Shown piece after piece: positions 52,841-62,357 of a stretch of 64,000 nt of DNA. The stretch covers positions 62,001 through 126,000 of the forward strand of contig NZ_JAIUMR010000005.1 of the NCBI RefSeq assembly GCF_022565475.1, in the 5' to 3' direction. The translations under genes and the position numbers were made by a program. The stretch comes from Aliidiomarina sp. GTDB lineage: Bacteria > Pseudomonadota > Gammaproteobacteria > Enterobacterales > Alteromonadaceae. Each line of letters starts with the position of its first letter. Within the stretch, counting starts at the first letter, position 1. Under the pieces are notes generated by a model that was not told where the DNA came from, ran no database searches, and saw only the letters and a program-made list of their open reading frames with translations.

Positions 52841-52869
52841 CTTGAAATTGCGTACGGCTAACCCCATGT
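52841..52869 (+). promoter_or_regulatory. Consensus sigma-32 heat-shock promoter for htpG
   Basis: CTTGAAA (52841-52847), a 14-base spacer and CCCCATGT (52862-52869) match the sigma-32 consensus at every defined position. The start would be near 52876, about 40 bases before htpG. Confidence 0.85.
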
Positions 52870-52914
52870 GTTGAATAGGGTTAATCAATTTAGCAATTCA
52901 GGAGAAAGATCACC

Positions 52915-54831
52915 ATGGCTGACGGTCAGCATGCTGAAAAACACGGATTTCAGACAGAAGTAAAACAACTTTTACATCTGATGATTCATTCCTTGTATTC
53001 AAACAAGGAAATTTTCCTGCGGGAGTTAATTTCAAACGCCTCCGATGCAGCCGACAAGCTGCGCTTCAAGGCTTTGCAAAATAACGACTTATTTGAAGGT
53101 GATGCGGAACTTCGCGTGCGTTTGAGTGTGGACAAAGACGCGCGGACCATCACCATTAGCGATAATGGTATTGGTATGACACGCGATGAGGTGATGAGTA
53201 ACCTCGGTACCATCGCTAAATCGGGAACTAAAGAGTTTTTTAGCCAATTGTCCGGCGACCAAGCTAAAGATTCGCAGCTCATTGGTCAGTTTGGTGTCGG
53301 CTTCTATTCGGCATTTATTGTTGCTGACCGCGTCACTGTGCGCACTCGTACCGCCGGTGCAGCCGCAACCGATGGTGTTGAATGGCAGTCCGAGGGCGAT
53401 GGGGAGTTTACCATTGCGGCACTGAATAAGCCGACACGGGGAACCGAAATTACTCTGCATCTGCGTGAAGGTGAAGACGAGTTCCTTGACGCATGGAAGT
53501 TGAGTTCGATTGTGACGACCTATTCGGATCACCTGAATATTCCGGTACAGATGTGGAAGGACGAAGTACCTGAACAAGAAGGTGAAGACGGCGAAAAGAT
53601 CGCTGGCAAGCCGGGTGAATGGGAAACTGTAAACGCAGGTAAAGCGCTGTGGCTGCGAGAAAAAGCAGATATCAGTGACGACGAATATAAAGAATTCTAT
53701 AAGTCAGTCGCTCATGATTTCGATGAACCACTACTGTGGTCGCACAACAAAGTTGAAGGTAAGCATGAGTACACGAGCTTGCTTTATATTCCCAAGCGTG
53801 CACCTTGGGATCTGTGGAACCGCGACAACCAAAAGGGCATTAAACTCTATGTTCAGCGCGTCTTCATTATGGACGACGCCGAGCAATTTATGCCGACATA
53901 TTTGCGCTTTGTGCGTGGTCTGATTGACTCCAATGACCTGCCGCTCAACGTCTCACGAGAAATTTTGCAAGACAATAAAGTCACGCGTGCGATGCGCAGT
54001 GCCAGCACCAAGAAGGTCTTGCAAAGCCTAGCAAAGCTCGCCCGCGATGATCAGGAAGCCTATGCCAGCTTCTGGGACAACTTCGGTAACGTCTTAAAAG
54101 AAGGACCGGCTGAAGATCAAGGGAATATCGAGCGCATTTGTGAGCTGTTACGCTTTGCCAGTACGCACGAAGACAGTGATAAACAACGTGTATCACTCGA
54201 CAGCTACATTGAGCGCATGAAAGAGGGTCAGGACAAGATTTACTATATTGTTGCCGACAGTTATGAAGCAGCGAAAAATAATCCGGCCCTGGAAATTTTC
54301 CGTAAGAAAGGCGTGGAAGTGTTATTGTTGTCCGACCGCATTGACGAGTGGTTGATGAGCCACTTGGACGAGTACCAAGAGAAGAAATTCCAATCGGTAA
54401 CTCGCGGTGATCTTGATTTAGGCACGCTTGAAGACGAAGCCGAAAAGAAAGAGCAAGAGCAACTCGAACAAGATTTCGCCACGACGGTTGAGCGTTTTAG
54501 CAAAACCCTCGGCGATAAAGTCAAAAAGGTTCGCGTGACCCATCGCCTTACCGATTCACCAGCCTGTATTGTCACAGACGACAACGATATGTCGACGCAG
54601 ATGGCGAAACTGATGGAAGCGGCCGGCCAAAAAGTACCTGAAACCAAGTACATTTTTGAGCTCAACCCAGAACATCCGTTAGTGCAACGGATTGCCAATG
54701 AGCAAGATGAAGCACGTTTTGGCGAGTGGGCGGAAGTTCTATTGGACCAAGCGACCTTGGCCGAACGGGGTAGCTTGAAGGACCCAAGCAGCTTTGTGCG
54801 CCGCTTAAACAAGTTGATGTTGGCAATGTAA
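52915..54831 (+). CDS. htpG: Chaperone HtpG (Hsp90)
   Basis: A 638-residue bacterial Hsp90. The GHKL ATP site shows [15 protein letters not shown] (about 37-51), DNGIGM (about 83-88) and GQFGVGFYS. The middle domain includes the catalytic Arg region ([11 protein letters not shown]), and the C-terminal dimerisation domain is complete. It acts in late folding of clients with DnaK. AGGAGA lies nine bases before ATG, and the perfect sigma-32 promoter upstream implies strong heat induction. Confidence 0.98.
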   Translation: MADGQHAEKHGFQTEVKQLLHLMIHSLYSNKEIFLRELISNASDAADKLRFKALQNNDLFEGDAELRVRLSVDKDARTITISDNGIGMTRDEVMSNLGTIAKSGTKEFFSQLSGDQAKDSQLIGQFGVGFYSAFIVADRVTVRTRTAGAAATDGVEWQSEGDGEFTIAALNKPTRGTEITLHLREGEDEFLDAWKLSSIVTTYSDHLNIPVQMWKDEVPEQEGEDGEKIAGKPGEWETVNAGKALWLREKADISDDEYKEFYKSVAHDFDEPLLWSHNKVEGKHEYTSLLYIPKRAPWDLWNRDNQKGIKLYVQRVFIMDDAEQFMPTYLRFVRGLIDSNDLPLNVSREILQDNKVTRAMRSASTKKVLQSLAKLARDDQEAYASFWDNFGNVLKEGPAEDQGNIERICELLRFASTHEDSDKQRVSLDSYIERMKEGQDKIYYIVADSYEAAKNNPALEIFRKKGVEVLLLSDRIDEWLMSHLDEYQEKKFQSVTRGDLDLGTLEDEAEKKEQEQLEQDFATTVERFSKTLGDKVKKVRVTHRLTDSPACIVTDDNDMSTQMAKLMEAAGQKVPETKYIFELNPEHPLVQRIANEQDEARFGEWAEVLLDQATLAERGSLKDPSSFVRRLNKLMLAM

Positions 54832-54850
54832 CTTTCCAGTTCATCTGATT

Positions 54851-54908
54851 AAGGCCGGCCAAGTCGGGGTTTTTAGCCCTATACGACGATGGTCGGCCTT
54901 GTTATTTG
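54851..54908 (+). terminator. Long hairpin terminator-like structure after htpG
   Basis: AAGGCCGGCC (54851-54860) pairs with GGTCGGCCTT (54891-54900) with one G-T pair, and an inner GTCGGGG...CCCTATACGAC arm extends it. The tail GTTATTTG is only moderately T-rich. Confidence 0.55.
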
Positions 54909-54917
54909 TGACCTTGA

Positions 54918-55625
<708 letters not shown>

Positions 55626-55702
55626 CAATGAAGGCGAAAATTTTCGCCTGTTAGGACGGTGGTAAGTCACGCTCGTCACTGGCGCCAAGAAAGCGTATTA
55701 TA

Positions 55703-55736
55703 AAGCCCGAACAAGTCTTGATTTGTTCGGGTTTAT
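55703..55736 (+). terminator. Terminator after adk
   Basis: CCCGAACAA and TTGTTCGGG (55706-55714 and 55723-55731) form a 9-bp stem with an 8-base loop followed by TTTATT. A shorter palindrome, AGGCGAAAATTTTCGCCT (55632-55649), lies closer to adk but has no T-run. Confidence 0.75.
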
Positions 55737-55809
55737 TCTATGTATACGACCCTTGCTGCGGCTCAAATCGCGGCTTCATGCTCATTTAGCGCAAAAGGAA
55801 AACAGAACT

Positions 55810-56196
55810 ATGTTGTCGATTACCAGTTTATTTGCCGGTTTACTGACGCTCTTGTTAATGGTGCTGTCGTATCGAATTATTCGACTGCGTTGGCGTGATC
55901 GCGTCGGCATTGGCACCGGCGAAAGCTTAGATTTAAAAGTGGCTGTGCGCATTCACGGTAACTTTATTGAGTATGTTCCGCTGGCACTGATTTTACTCGG
56001 TTTGTTAGAAATGAACGGCGTCAGCCCGCAATGGTTGTATGCGCTTGGTGGCCTGTTGTTTGTCGCCCGGATCAATCATGCGATTGGCTTGACCAAAACC
56101 GCAGGAGTCAGCATCTATCGCAGTATTGGTGTGCTGGGTACGTTTGCAATGCTGATCATTGCGGCCATTTATTTATTGGTGTTAGTTGTTGATTAA
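55810..56196 (+). CDS. MAPEG-family membrane protein
   Basis: A 128-residue protein from ATG 55810; the frame is open to 55723 across the terminator, so the later start is preferred. Four hydrophobic segments and the family pattern RIHGNFIEYVPLALILLGLLE with the RxxxNxxE/D-type motif are visible, then ARINHAIGLT. MAPEG enzymes conjugate glutathione or act in eicosanoid metabolism in eukaryotes; bacterial ones are mostly of unknown substrate. It precedes an alpha/beta hydrolase on the same strand. Confidence 0.88.
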   Translation: MLSITSLFAGLLTLLLMVLSYRIIRLRWRDRVGIGTGESLDLKVAVRIHGNFIEYVPLALILLGLLEMNGVSPQWLYALGGLLFVARINHAIGLTKTAGVSIYRSIGVLGTFAMLIIAAIYLLVLVVD

Positions 56197-56208
56197 GTTG
56201 TGACCAAA

Positions 56209-56985
56209 ATGAATATCGTCGCTTTACATAGTTCCCAAAGTCATTCAGGGCAGTGGCGTGCGTTGAGCAAAGCACTGGCCTTGGAACCTGACTTTACGCT
56301 GCACACGCCAGACCTAGTCGGTTATGGCCGTGCTCCAGCATTCGATCAACCGGCGGAGTCGTTTCGCTTTGCCGATGAACTTGCCGCTCTGCAACAACAA
56401 CTTCCTGCTGACGTTGCGCCCGGTGGTGAGCCGGTTGTTTTAGTTGGGCATTCGTTTGGTGGCGCGGTGGCTTTGCATTGGGCATTACGTTATCCACAGC
56501 AAGTTCAAGGTTTGGTCTTGTACGAACCGGTGAGTTTCCATGTTTTACCGGCAGGACATGCGGCACGAGAAGAAATCGTGTCGATTGCGGAGAAAATGGA
56601 CGCGCTTAGTCTTGAGCAAGCCGCGGCCTGCTTTGTTGATTATTGGAATCAGCCCGGCTATTTTTCACGTTTACCGGAAAAAGCTCGGGCCTTGATGATT
56701 GCGCAGCAAGCGAAAGTGAATGCAGACTTTCACGCATTGTTGGATCAGCCAACGCAGTTAGCTGAATACGCCGCTGTAACGGTTCCTGTGGTGCTGATTC
56801 ATGGCACACAGTCACCGCTTTCGAGCCAGACTGTTGCGCAATTGCTTGCTGCAACCTTACCAAACTGTCTCCATTTAGACCTTGATGGTGGGCATATGGC
56901 CCCGTTAACTCAGTCGGCGCAAGTTAATCCGCTGATGTTGAATGGCATTCGCTACATTTGCGAGCAAATGCAGACGACGAGTTAA
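56209..56985 (+). CDS. Alpha/beta-hydrolase fold protein
   Basis: A 258-residue hydrolase. The nucleophile elbow is GHSFGGA with S82, and the His is in LDLDGGHMAPLTQ near the C-terminus; an acid in LIHGTQSPLS is not the usual Asp, so the third triad member is uncertain. The N-terminus (ALHSSQSHSGQW) carries an oxyanion-hole-like turn. An upstream GTG (56200) could be the start; neither has a clear ribosome site. Substrate unknown. It is followed after 3 bases by a cysteine-desulfurase-like gene. Confidence 0.85.
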   Translation: MNIVALHSSQSHSGQWRALSKALALEPDFTLHTPDLVGYGRAPAFDQPAESFRFADELAALQQQLPADVAPGGEPVVLVGHSFGGAVALHWALRYPQQVQGLVLYEPVSFHVLPAGHAAREEIVSIAEKMDALSLEQAAACFVDYWNQPGYFSRLPEKARALMIAQQAKVNADFHALLDQPTQLAEYAAVTVPVVLIHGTQSPLSSQTVAQLLAATLPNCLHLDLDGGHMAPLTQSAQVNPLMLNGIRYICEQMQTTS

Positions 56986-56988
56986 ACC

Positions 56989-58179
56989 ATGAATTTCCGT
57001 TCAGACTTTGCGTTATTTCAGCAACAGCCAGAGCTTGTCTACCTGGACAGTGCTTCCTCCTGCCAAGTTCCGGAGTCGGTTGTTGGCGCTATGAGCGATT
57101 ATCTGCGCGGACATCATGCGAATGTCCATCGTGGTAACTATCGTTTGAGCCAAACTGCAACTGAGCGTTATGAGCAGTCACGACAACGCATCGCTGACTT
57201 TTTGGTGACAACCGCGCAACAAGTCGTGTTTACTCAGGGTACCACCGATGGTTTGAACCGACTTGCAGCGGGTCTAGCGGCAAGAGTCCAGCGCGGTGAC
57301 AACGTTGTCGTGTCGTTGGCGGAGCATCATGCCAATTTGCTGCCTTGGCAACGTGTCTGCCAACAACGCGGTGCTGAGTTACGCGTACTGCCGCTGGATA
57401 GCAGAGGTCGAATTGTGGCGGGCACTGCGTTGATCGATGCCAAAACGAAAGTGGTGGCGCTCACCCATGCGAGTAATGTACTGGGGGTCGTGAACCCATT
57501 AGACGAGGTCACCTCACGGGCGCGCGAGGTTGGTGCTTTGGTGGTGATTGATGCAGCGCAAACAGCGGCACATTTGCCCTTAGCGCCTGACCGCATGAAC
57601 ATCGATGCCTTAGTGTTTTCTGCCCATAAGGTCTATGGACCGACCGGCGTCGGCGCGTTATGGATGACCCCAGAGTTGGCTGCAACCTTACCCCTATATC
57701 AAGTTGGCGGTGGCATTGTTACCCAAGTAACGACACAGCACAGCGACTATGTTAGCGGTATTCAACGCTTCGAGCCAGGCACACCGAATTTAGTTGGCAT
57801 TGCCGGCTTTGTGGCGGCGTTGGATTACCTTGAACAGGCTCGAGCGCAGGGAAGTGCTGGCTACTTGCAGGGCTTGATGACGGATTTGTTCACTATGTTG
57901 AACGAATTTCCAATGCTTCGTTGTTTGCCGCACGGCGATGGACGTGTGCCGGTGGTGAGTGTGACGAGTGACGATCCGGACATGCATCCCAATGACATCG
58001 CCATGTTGCTGGATCAGCAGGACATCGCGGTTCGCAGCGGCCATCATTGTGCCCAACCGTTACTACACAGCTTAAGCCAACAAGGCTGCCTGCGCTTTTC
58101 CTTGGGTGTATATAATCAAACGGCGGATATCCAACGTTTACATGAGGGCCTCAGCAAGGCACTCGATTTACTTAGCTAG
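56989..58179 (+). CDS. SufS/CsdA-like cysteine desulfurase (class V aminotransferase)
   Basis: A 396-residue PLP enzyme. The Schiff-base Lys is K214 (FSAHKVYGPTGVG), H113 lies in AEHHANLLPW, D188 and Q191 in IDAAQTAAH, and the sulfur-accepting Cys is C354 in RSGHHCAQPL. This matches group II desulfurases (SufS, CsdA), which move sulfur from cysteine for iron-sulfur clusters or tRNA thiolation. There is no SufE/CsdE or suf cluster nearby, so CsdA-like function is more likely. It starts three bases after the hydrolase gene. Confidence 0.88.
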   Translation: MNFRSDFALFQQQPELVYLDSASSCQVPESVVGAMSDYLRGHHANVHRGNYRLSQTATERYEQSRQRIADFLVTTAQQVVFTQGTTDGLNRLAAGLAARVQRGDNVVVSLAEHHANLLPWQRVCQQRGAELRVLPLDSRGRIVAGTALIDAKTKVVALTHASNVLGVVNPLDEVTSRAREVGALVVIDAAQTAAHLPLAPDRMNIDALVFSAHKVYGPTGVGALWMTPELAATLPLYQVGGGIVTQVTTQHSDYVSGIQRFEPGTPNLVGIAGFVAALDYLEQARAQGSAGYLQGLMTDLFTMLNEFPMLRCLPHGDGRVPVVSVTSDDPDMHPNDIAMLLDQQDIAVRSGHHCAQPLLHSLSQQGCLRFSLGVYNQTADIQRLHEGLSKALDLLS

Positions 58180-58201
58180 GTCCTTGAGGTAATTAGAACC
58201 G

Positions 58202-59584
58202 ATGCGACATTTATGGCCAGAAACGAAAAAACTCGGTTTATTGACCGGTCCGATCCTGATTGCGCAGCTGACGCAAATGATGATGGGTGTGGTCGACACC
58301 TTGATGTCAGGCCGAGTGGGGCCGACCGATCTTGCCGCGGTGGCTGTAGGCGGCGCCATCTGGATTCCGCTGACCTTGATCATTTTCGGTTTTGGTTTGT
58401 CTTTGGCGCCTGTCGTTTCACATTGTGATGGTGCTGGTGACCGTTCCCAACTCGGTCGCCACCTGCAGCAGAATCTCTATACGTGTATCATTACCGCGCT
58501 ACTCACCGGCCTACTGATGTATTTAGCACCGTCGGTGCTTGCCGTGATGGACGTCGAGCCAGAATTTCGACGCATGACCTTGGACTATTTGCACTATATT
58601 GTTTGGGGTTTACCGGCATTTGTTCTGTATGTGGTGCTGCGCAACTTCTGTGAAGGCTTGTCGCATACCATGCCGTCGTTAGTAATTGGCGTTATTGGCC
58701 TGCTCATCAACATCCCTGCAAACTATGTCTTTATCTACGGCAAGCTCGGCATGCCGGCATTAGGTGGTGCTGGTTCTGGTATTGCTTCGGCGCTTGTTCT
58801 GTGGGGGATGGCATTGAGCTTGTTGTTCTATGTGGTGTTGTCAAAGCGCTATCGTCCAGTGATGCCGTTTCGTCGCTTTTATCCACCGAATTGGGACGAC
58901 ATGTGGCACTTCACCCGGATCGGTTTTCCAATTTCAATGTCGTTGTTTTTCGAAACTTCATTGTTTGCTGCGGTGGCGATTCTCATCGCGCCATTAGGTG
59001 CGATTATGGTCTCTGGCCACCAGATTGCCTTAAACGTATCGTCGATTGTGTATATGTTCCCGCTCAGTTTAAGTATGGCGGTAACCTTGCGGGTGGGCTT
59101 TGCACTCGGTTCGCGGCAGCCGGACGATGCCATGAATGCCTATAAAGTGGCTATGCTGCTTGGGCTCAGTTTTGCGACGATTAATGGTCTCGGCATGTGG
59201 CTCGGCGGACGTTGGCTGGCAAGCTTTTACACTGAAAACATGGAAATTATCCAGTTAGCGGGAACTTTGCTTGGTTTAGCGGCGATTTTCACCATTTCCG
59301 ACACCTTCCAAGCGATTTCGATTGGCGCACTGCGTGGTTATAAAGATACCCGTGCGGCGATGGTCGTCACGCTGATTGCCTATTGGCCGTTTGGCTTGAC
59401 GGTCGGGATCATCTTGGCTTTGACCGATTTGATTGTGCCGCGCATGGGCGCAGCCGGCTTCTGGATTGGCTTTATTTCCGGCTTAAGTGTCGCGGCCGTG
59501 CTATTAACCTTGCGCTTGTTCCGCGTCCACTCTGCTTGGGTGGCGAAAAATAATAAGCAGCACGCTCTTACGGATGGCTCTTAA
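58202..59584 (+). CDS. MATE-family multidrug exporter
   Basis: A 460-residue membrane protein with about twelve hydrophobic segments in two homologous bundles, as expected of MATE (for example LIAQLTQMMMGVVDTLMSGRVGPTDLAAVAVGG near the start and its counterpart GFPISMSLFFETSLFAAVAILIAPLG). It resembles NorM, which exports cationic drugs using sodium or proton gradients. GAGG precedes the ATG. Ordered 22 bases after the desulfurase gene. The direction of coupling ion cannot be read from the sequence. Confidence 0.92.
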   Translation: MRHLWPETKKLGLLTGPILIAQLTQMMMGVVDTLMSGRVGPTDLAAVAVGGAIWIPLTLIIFGFGLSLAPVVSHCDGAGDRSQLGRHLQQNLYTCIITALLTGLLMYLAPSVLAVMDVEPEFRRMTLDYLHYIVWGLPAFVLYVVLRNFCEGLSHTMPSLVIGVIGLLINIPANYVFIYGKLGMPALGGAGSGIASALVLWGMALSLLFYVVLSKRYRPVMPFRRFYPPNWDDMWHFTRIGFPISMSLFFETSLFAAVAILIAPLGAIMVSGHQIALNVSSIVYMFPLSLSMAVTLRVGFALGSRQPDDAMNAYKVAMLLGLSFATINGLGMWLGGRWLASFYTENMEIIQLAGTLLGLAAIFTISDTFQAISIGALRGYKDTRAAMVVTLIAYWPFGLTVGIILALTDLIVPRMGAAGFWIGFISGLSVAAVLLTLRLFRVHSAWVAKNNKQHALTDGS

Positions 59585-59715
59585 TGTTCATGATTCGAAT
59601 GACTAAAGTCTAAATCATTTTCATCCTGAACTTTCGTTATTTAAACGCAATGTTTTTGGCCTTCTGGCGCACACCCCGTATATTAAATTTTTGTTAAATT
59701 TACGGGTCAAGTCTC

Positions 59716-62244
59716 ATGCCACAAAATCGTCGTTCTCGACTACGTTTATCTCCGCTGGTGCTCGCGCTCGCAGCGGCCTCTTGTGTGACAGTCGCAATTG
59801 CTGATGTCCCACTTGTGCAACCGGGTGCCCCCGGGCAGTCCAGTCGTCAAATCAGTGCTGAAGATGCAATTCAGCTGGTGTCTGCGCGGTTCACGACTGC
59901 CGACGTGAAGTTCATGCAAGACATGATTCCACATCACCAGCAAGCGTTGGATATGACGGCTCTCCTTGTAGAACGAACCAGCAGTAATGCCATGGTCGAG
60001 TTGGCTTCGCGGATCGAGCGTACGCAAGTCGATGAAATTGAATACATGACGCAATGGCTTACAGAGCGCGGACAAACTGTGCCGAGTCGCGATTGGAGTG
60101 AACATACGGATCACGGTCATCATGGTCACCACGGACATCACGGTCATGAAGAGCACAGCGGCCAGCAAATGATGGAAGGGATGGCAACACCCGAGCAAAT
60201 GGAGGCGTTAGCCGCTTCGACTGGGCCTGATTTCGATCGGATGTTCCTTGAACTCATGATCAAACACCACGAAGGTGCATTGACCATGGTGGGTGACTTG
60301 TTACGCCATCGAGGTGCTGCGGAAGAAGCCGAGCTATTTGAGTTTGTCAATGAAGTTAAAAACGAGCAAGAAGCTGAAATCGGGCGAATGCTTGTCATGC
60401 TTGCTGGTTATTCGCCTGATCCACGGGCCGGCCTCGCCGCGGGATTCCGTGATGCTGGTGAAGCCATTTGGAACATGGAATTACTTGCTGCCTTACCGAA
60501 GCCAACGGGCTTCTATGATCCAGAAAATCCAGCCGGCCTGCCTGCAAGCCGCTTACGTGAACTTGCCAAAGTCGCTGAAGACAATGATACCGAGAGCACT
60601 GAAGCAGCTGCCGAAGTAAATGCTGAAGGAGAAACGCCAACGCGTTCAGGAGGTCCAAGCAATCGCCCGACGTTACTCGATTTCGCGAACACGGACATGG
60701 CATTCTCGGATAACACGCTTGTCGTGGGTAGCTATCACGGCTTCAAAATTTATGACATTAGTCGCCATGGTGCACCCGAGCTCATCAGTGCCGTCGTTTG
60801 TCCAGGTGGCCAAGGTGACGTATCAGTCGTCGGTGACTTGCTGATTATGTCGGTTGAACAAGGCAGTGGTCGTTTAGATTGCGGATTACGTGGTGTTGCA
60901 GGGCAAGTGAGTGAAGAGCGCTTCCGCGGTCTGCGTATTTTCGACATCAGTGACTTGACCATGCCGGTGCAAGTGGGCGCGGTGCAAACCTGCCGTGGTT
61001 CACACACCCACACGGTTGTTGCGAACGATGATAATCGTTTGATTGTTTATAACTCAGCCACCAGCTTTGTGCGTGAAGATGAAGAGCTCGAAGGATGTCT
61101 GAATAAAGACCCATTCCGCGATGATCGCACAGCGTTGTTCCGCATTGATGTCATCGAGATTCCAATCGATCGCCCACAAGACTCACGCATTATTCATAGT
61201 CCAGCAGTTTTTGCGGACCCTAACACCGGTAACCTCGCAGGTCTATGGGAGCGTGGTGACCATGGTCCGGGCACGCAAACGACAAATGAAACGAATCATT
61301 GCCATGATATCACCGTATTCCCAGCAGCGAACCTCGCCGCAGGTGCGTGCTCAGGGAATGGTATTCTCTTTGATATCACTGACCCAGTGAATCCAGTGCG
61401 TATTGACGATGTGGTTGACCCAGGCTTTGCTTATTGGCACTCAGCAACGTTCAGTAACGACGGCAGTAAAGTGATCTTCACGGATGAGTGGGGTGGTGGC
61501 ACACGTCCTCGTTGTCGTGCATCCGACCCGATGCACTGGGGCGCGAATGCAATCTACGACATTGTCGACAATCAGCTCGTGTTCCGCAGCTATTACAAAC
61601 TGCCAGCACCGCAAAGCGACACCGAAAACTGTGTTGCGCACAATGGTTCGCTGTTGCCGGTACCTGGTCGCGACGTCATGGTTCAAGCCTGGTATCAAGG
61701 TGGTGTCTCGGTGTTTGACTTCACAGATTCGTCGAACCCGTTTGAGATTGCTTATTTTGATCGCGGCCCTGTTGACGAGAAGACCTTGGTGACCGGTGGC
61801 TATTGGTCAACCTACTGGTATCGTGGCCTTGTTTACGGTACTGAAATTGTCCGTGGTTTGGATGTTCTTGAACTGGTACCGAGTGATTACATCAGCGCGA
61901 ACGAGCTTGCTGCAGCTCTGTTGGTTGATAAGGGCAAGGAGTTTAATCCACAGTTGCAAGAAACGCTGAGCTGGCCGGCTGAACCAGTGATTGCACTCGC
62001 TTACAGAGACCAGCTGCAACGTGCTAACCGTCTTAGCGAAGCACAAGTGACGCAACTGACCAGCATGCTTGAAGAAACCGAGCAAGCGCTTGAGCGGGGT
62101 CGTCGTAATCGCGGATTATCTAATCGTCTGAATAGTATGGCCGCGGACATGAAGCGTGAGGCAAATTCCCGTGAAGGAATTGATCGCCAACGTTTGAATG
62201 GCTTGGGTGAGACTCTAGAAGGGCTTGCTGCTCGCTTACGTTAA
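59716..62244 (+). CDS. DUF305 and LVIVD beta-propeller fusion, His-rich, exported
   Basis: An 842-residue protein with signal peptide (cut near AIA-D30). Residues 60-230 are a DUF305 domain with the paired helices MQDMIPHHQQALDM (67-80) and ELMIKHHEGALTM (179-191); between them lies a His-rich insert with GHH repeats at 134-143. DUF305 proteins such as CopM bind copper or silver. A Pro/Thr-rich link (about 290-320) leads to a propeller of LVIVD-like repeats (about 322-760: GFKIYDISRHG, GLRIFDISDLT, GILFDITDP, GVSVFDFTD) with several Cys. The end is a helical coiled coil (about 790-842). I know of no named function for this combination. Confidence 0.8.
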   Translation: MPQNRRSRLRLSPLVLALAAASCVTVAIADVPLVQPGAPGQSSRQISAEDAIQLVSARFTTADVKFMQDMIPHHQQALDMTALLVERTSSNAMVELASRIERTQVDEIEYMTQWLTERGQTVPSRDWSEHTDHGHHGHHGHHGHEEHSGQQMMEGMATPEQMEALAASTGPDFDRMFLELMIKHHEGALTMVGDLLRHRGAAEEAELFEFVNEVKNEQEAEIGRMLVMLAGYSPDPRAGLAAGFRDAGEAIWNMELLAALPKPTGFYDPENPAGLPASRLRELAKVAEDNDTESTEAAAEVNAEGETPTRSGGPSNRPTLLDFANTDMAFSDNTLVVGSYHGFKIYDISRHGAPELISAVVCPGGQGDVSVVGDLLIMSVEQGSGRLDCGLRGVAGQVSEERFRGLRIFDISDLTMPVQVGAVQTCRGSHTHTVVANDDNRLIVYNSATSFVREDEELEGCLNKDPFRDDRTALFRIDVIEIPIDRPQDSRIIHSPAVFADPNTGNLAGLWERGDHGPGTQTTNETNHCHDITVFPAANLAAGACSGNGILFDITDPVNPVRIDDVVDPGFAYWHSATFSNDGSKVIFTDEWGGGTRPRCRASDPMHWGANAIYDIVDNQLVFRSYYKLPAPQSDTENCVAHNGSLLPVPGRDVMVQAWYQGGVSVFDFTDSSNPFEIAYFDRGPVDEKTLVTGGYWSTYWYRGLVYGTEIVRGLDVLELVPSDYISANELAAALLVDKGKEFNPQLQETLSWPAEPVIALAYRDQLQRANRLSEAQVTQLTSMLEETEQALERGRRNRGLSNRLNSMAADMKREANSREGIDRQRLNGLGETLEGLAARLR

Positions 62245-62251
62245 TCACTAG

Positions 62252-62334
62252 CGCGGTGCGATGCACCGCGAAGAGTTCTTTTACTCTAAAAAATGCCGAG
62301 CAATGCCCTAATGCTTGTCAGTGAAGCATTAGGC
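62252..62334 (+). other. Two hairpins between the DUF305 gene and the EreA/ChaN-like gene
   Basis: CGCGGTGC-GAT-GCACCGCG (62252-62270) is a strong stem but its T-run (TTCTTTTAC) is delayed. CCTAATGCTT/AAGCATTAGG (62307-62333) follows, flanked by GC. Either may terminate the DUF305 transcript. A GTTGGGT sequence after the second recalls an integron core site but no partner site was found. Confidence 0.5.
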
Positions 62335-62357
62335 GTTGGGTTTAGATGGAGGATAGT

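Noticed and set aside
62306..62345. attC-like site (hairpin plus GTTGGGT) before the EreA/ChaN-like gene
   Set aside because: The matching RYYYAAC partner site is absent, there is no integrase and no cassette array, so a chance match to the short core is more likely.
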